A stretch of DNA of 38,406 bases from Candidatus Bathyarchaeota archaeon (GTDB taxonomy: Archaea; Thermoproteota; Bathyarchaeia; 40CM-2-53-6). The stretch is from NCBI GenBank assembly GCA_005888755.1, contig VBBQ01000040.1:1-38406 (forward strand), read 5' to 3'. The notes under the pieces were generated by a model, which was given only the letters and a program-made list of their open reading frames with translations, ran no database searches and was not told the origin of the DNA. Positions 38,229 through 38,406 of the stretch are shown one piece after another (the stretch's first letter is position 1; each line of letters opens with the position of its first letter). A program made the translations under genes and the position numbers.

Positions 38229-38406
38229 CTATAATGCGCCATGGCTCGATAAAATGGATTGAGGATTGAAGACCGGGACCTCGCCCTTGGCAATGCGTTG
38301 GTAGACCCGGTAGTAGGCGATTGCGTAAATTATTGCGGGGATAAAGGCCAACAGGTCTAATTGTTGCTGTTGAGCTAGAAGAGCTCTGATCGGTGCGGGG
38401 TTGTAA
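38229..38406 (-). CDS. C-terminal 58 residues of a membrane protein, cut by the window edge
   Basis: The minus strand is open from the right edge to a TAG at 38229-38231. It reads YNPAPIRALLAQQQQLDLLA, then FIPAIIYAIAYYRVYQRIAK and GEVPVFNPQSIL. One hydrophobic helix with aromatic residues is followed by a polar tail. Amino-acid usage looks coding, but 58 residues are too few for a family assignment. Confidence 0.5.
   Translation of the reverse strand, partial: YNPAPIRALLAQQQQLDLLAFIPAIIYAIAYYRVYQRIAKGEVPVFNPQSILSSHGAL

Overview
The window looks archaeal. Many genes start with TTG or GTG and have an A/T-rich TATA-like box about 22-35 bases upstream with no ribosome-binding site, which is the leaderless layout. 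The gene content fits as well: a pyruvoyl-dependent arginine decarboxylase, a lipoate ligase split into two genes, a short archaeal-type TatA, a stand-alone double RAM-domain Lrp relative and a KaiC/RAD55-like ATPase. I would guess a mesophilic soil or sediment member of the Thermoproteota (Bathyarchaeia- or Nitrososphaeria-like). No rRNA or other marker gene is present to settle this. Several genes (SnoaL/NTF2 folds, DUF1801, DUF2277, a decayed GNAT, a Dyp peroxidase, a PHI-1-like protein) are of kinds common in soil bacteria, so gene exchange is likely.

Layout. 1-168 is the N-terminus of a CaiB/BaiF CoA-transferase. 231-3939 is a cluster of small membrane proteins, mostly on the minus strand. 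It includes two zinc-finger/membrane paralogues (one fused to a known cysteine-rich cytoplasmic domain), a protein with a fresh 207-bp in-frame tandem duplication, a PH-domain membrane protein, an M48-like protein without HExxH, and three copies of a T-tract element after stop codons. 4190-5958 carries an unknown gene, a structured 72-nt element and CorA. 6199-8592 and 12882-15449 are large secreted or surface proteins. 8805-9881 is the lplB-lplA pair. 11388-12722 is a divergent regulator pair (double RAM domain and ACT domain) with palindromes between them. 15543-16529 is a tautomerase/alpha-beta-hydrolase operon.

16608-19054 holds the most intriguing unit: a KaiC-like ATPase with one intact and one degenerate RecA domain, flanked by two diverged copies of the same unknown small protein. 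19165-20441 is a peroxiredoxin plus cytoplasmic DsbA-like pair. 20532-28772 holds an M29-like protein that seems to lack metal ligands, a SnoaL protein, a zinc ribbon, a PhoU-like/Pit phosphate uptake operon, an MFS exporter, membrane proteins and a CDF metal transporter. 28896-30754 holds a CBS pair, TatA and quinolinate synthase. 30911-33682 contains a cysteine-rich PHI-1-like protein and small genes. 33796-34484 is a GNAT pseudogene broken by frameshift and by a 173-bp tandem duplication. The right end has an M20 peptidase, arginine decarboxylase, Dyp peroxidase, DUF2277 and the C-terminus of a membrane protein.

I saw no tRNA, rRNA, CRISPR array, insertion sequence or replication origin. 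The only stretch over 300 bases without an intact gene is 33683-34607, which the pseudogene occupies.
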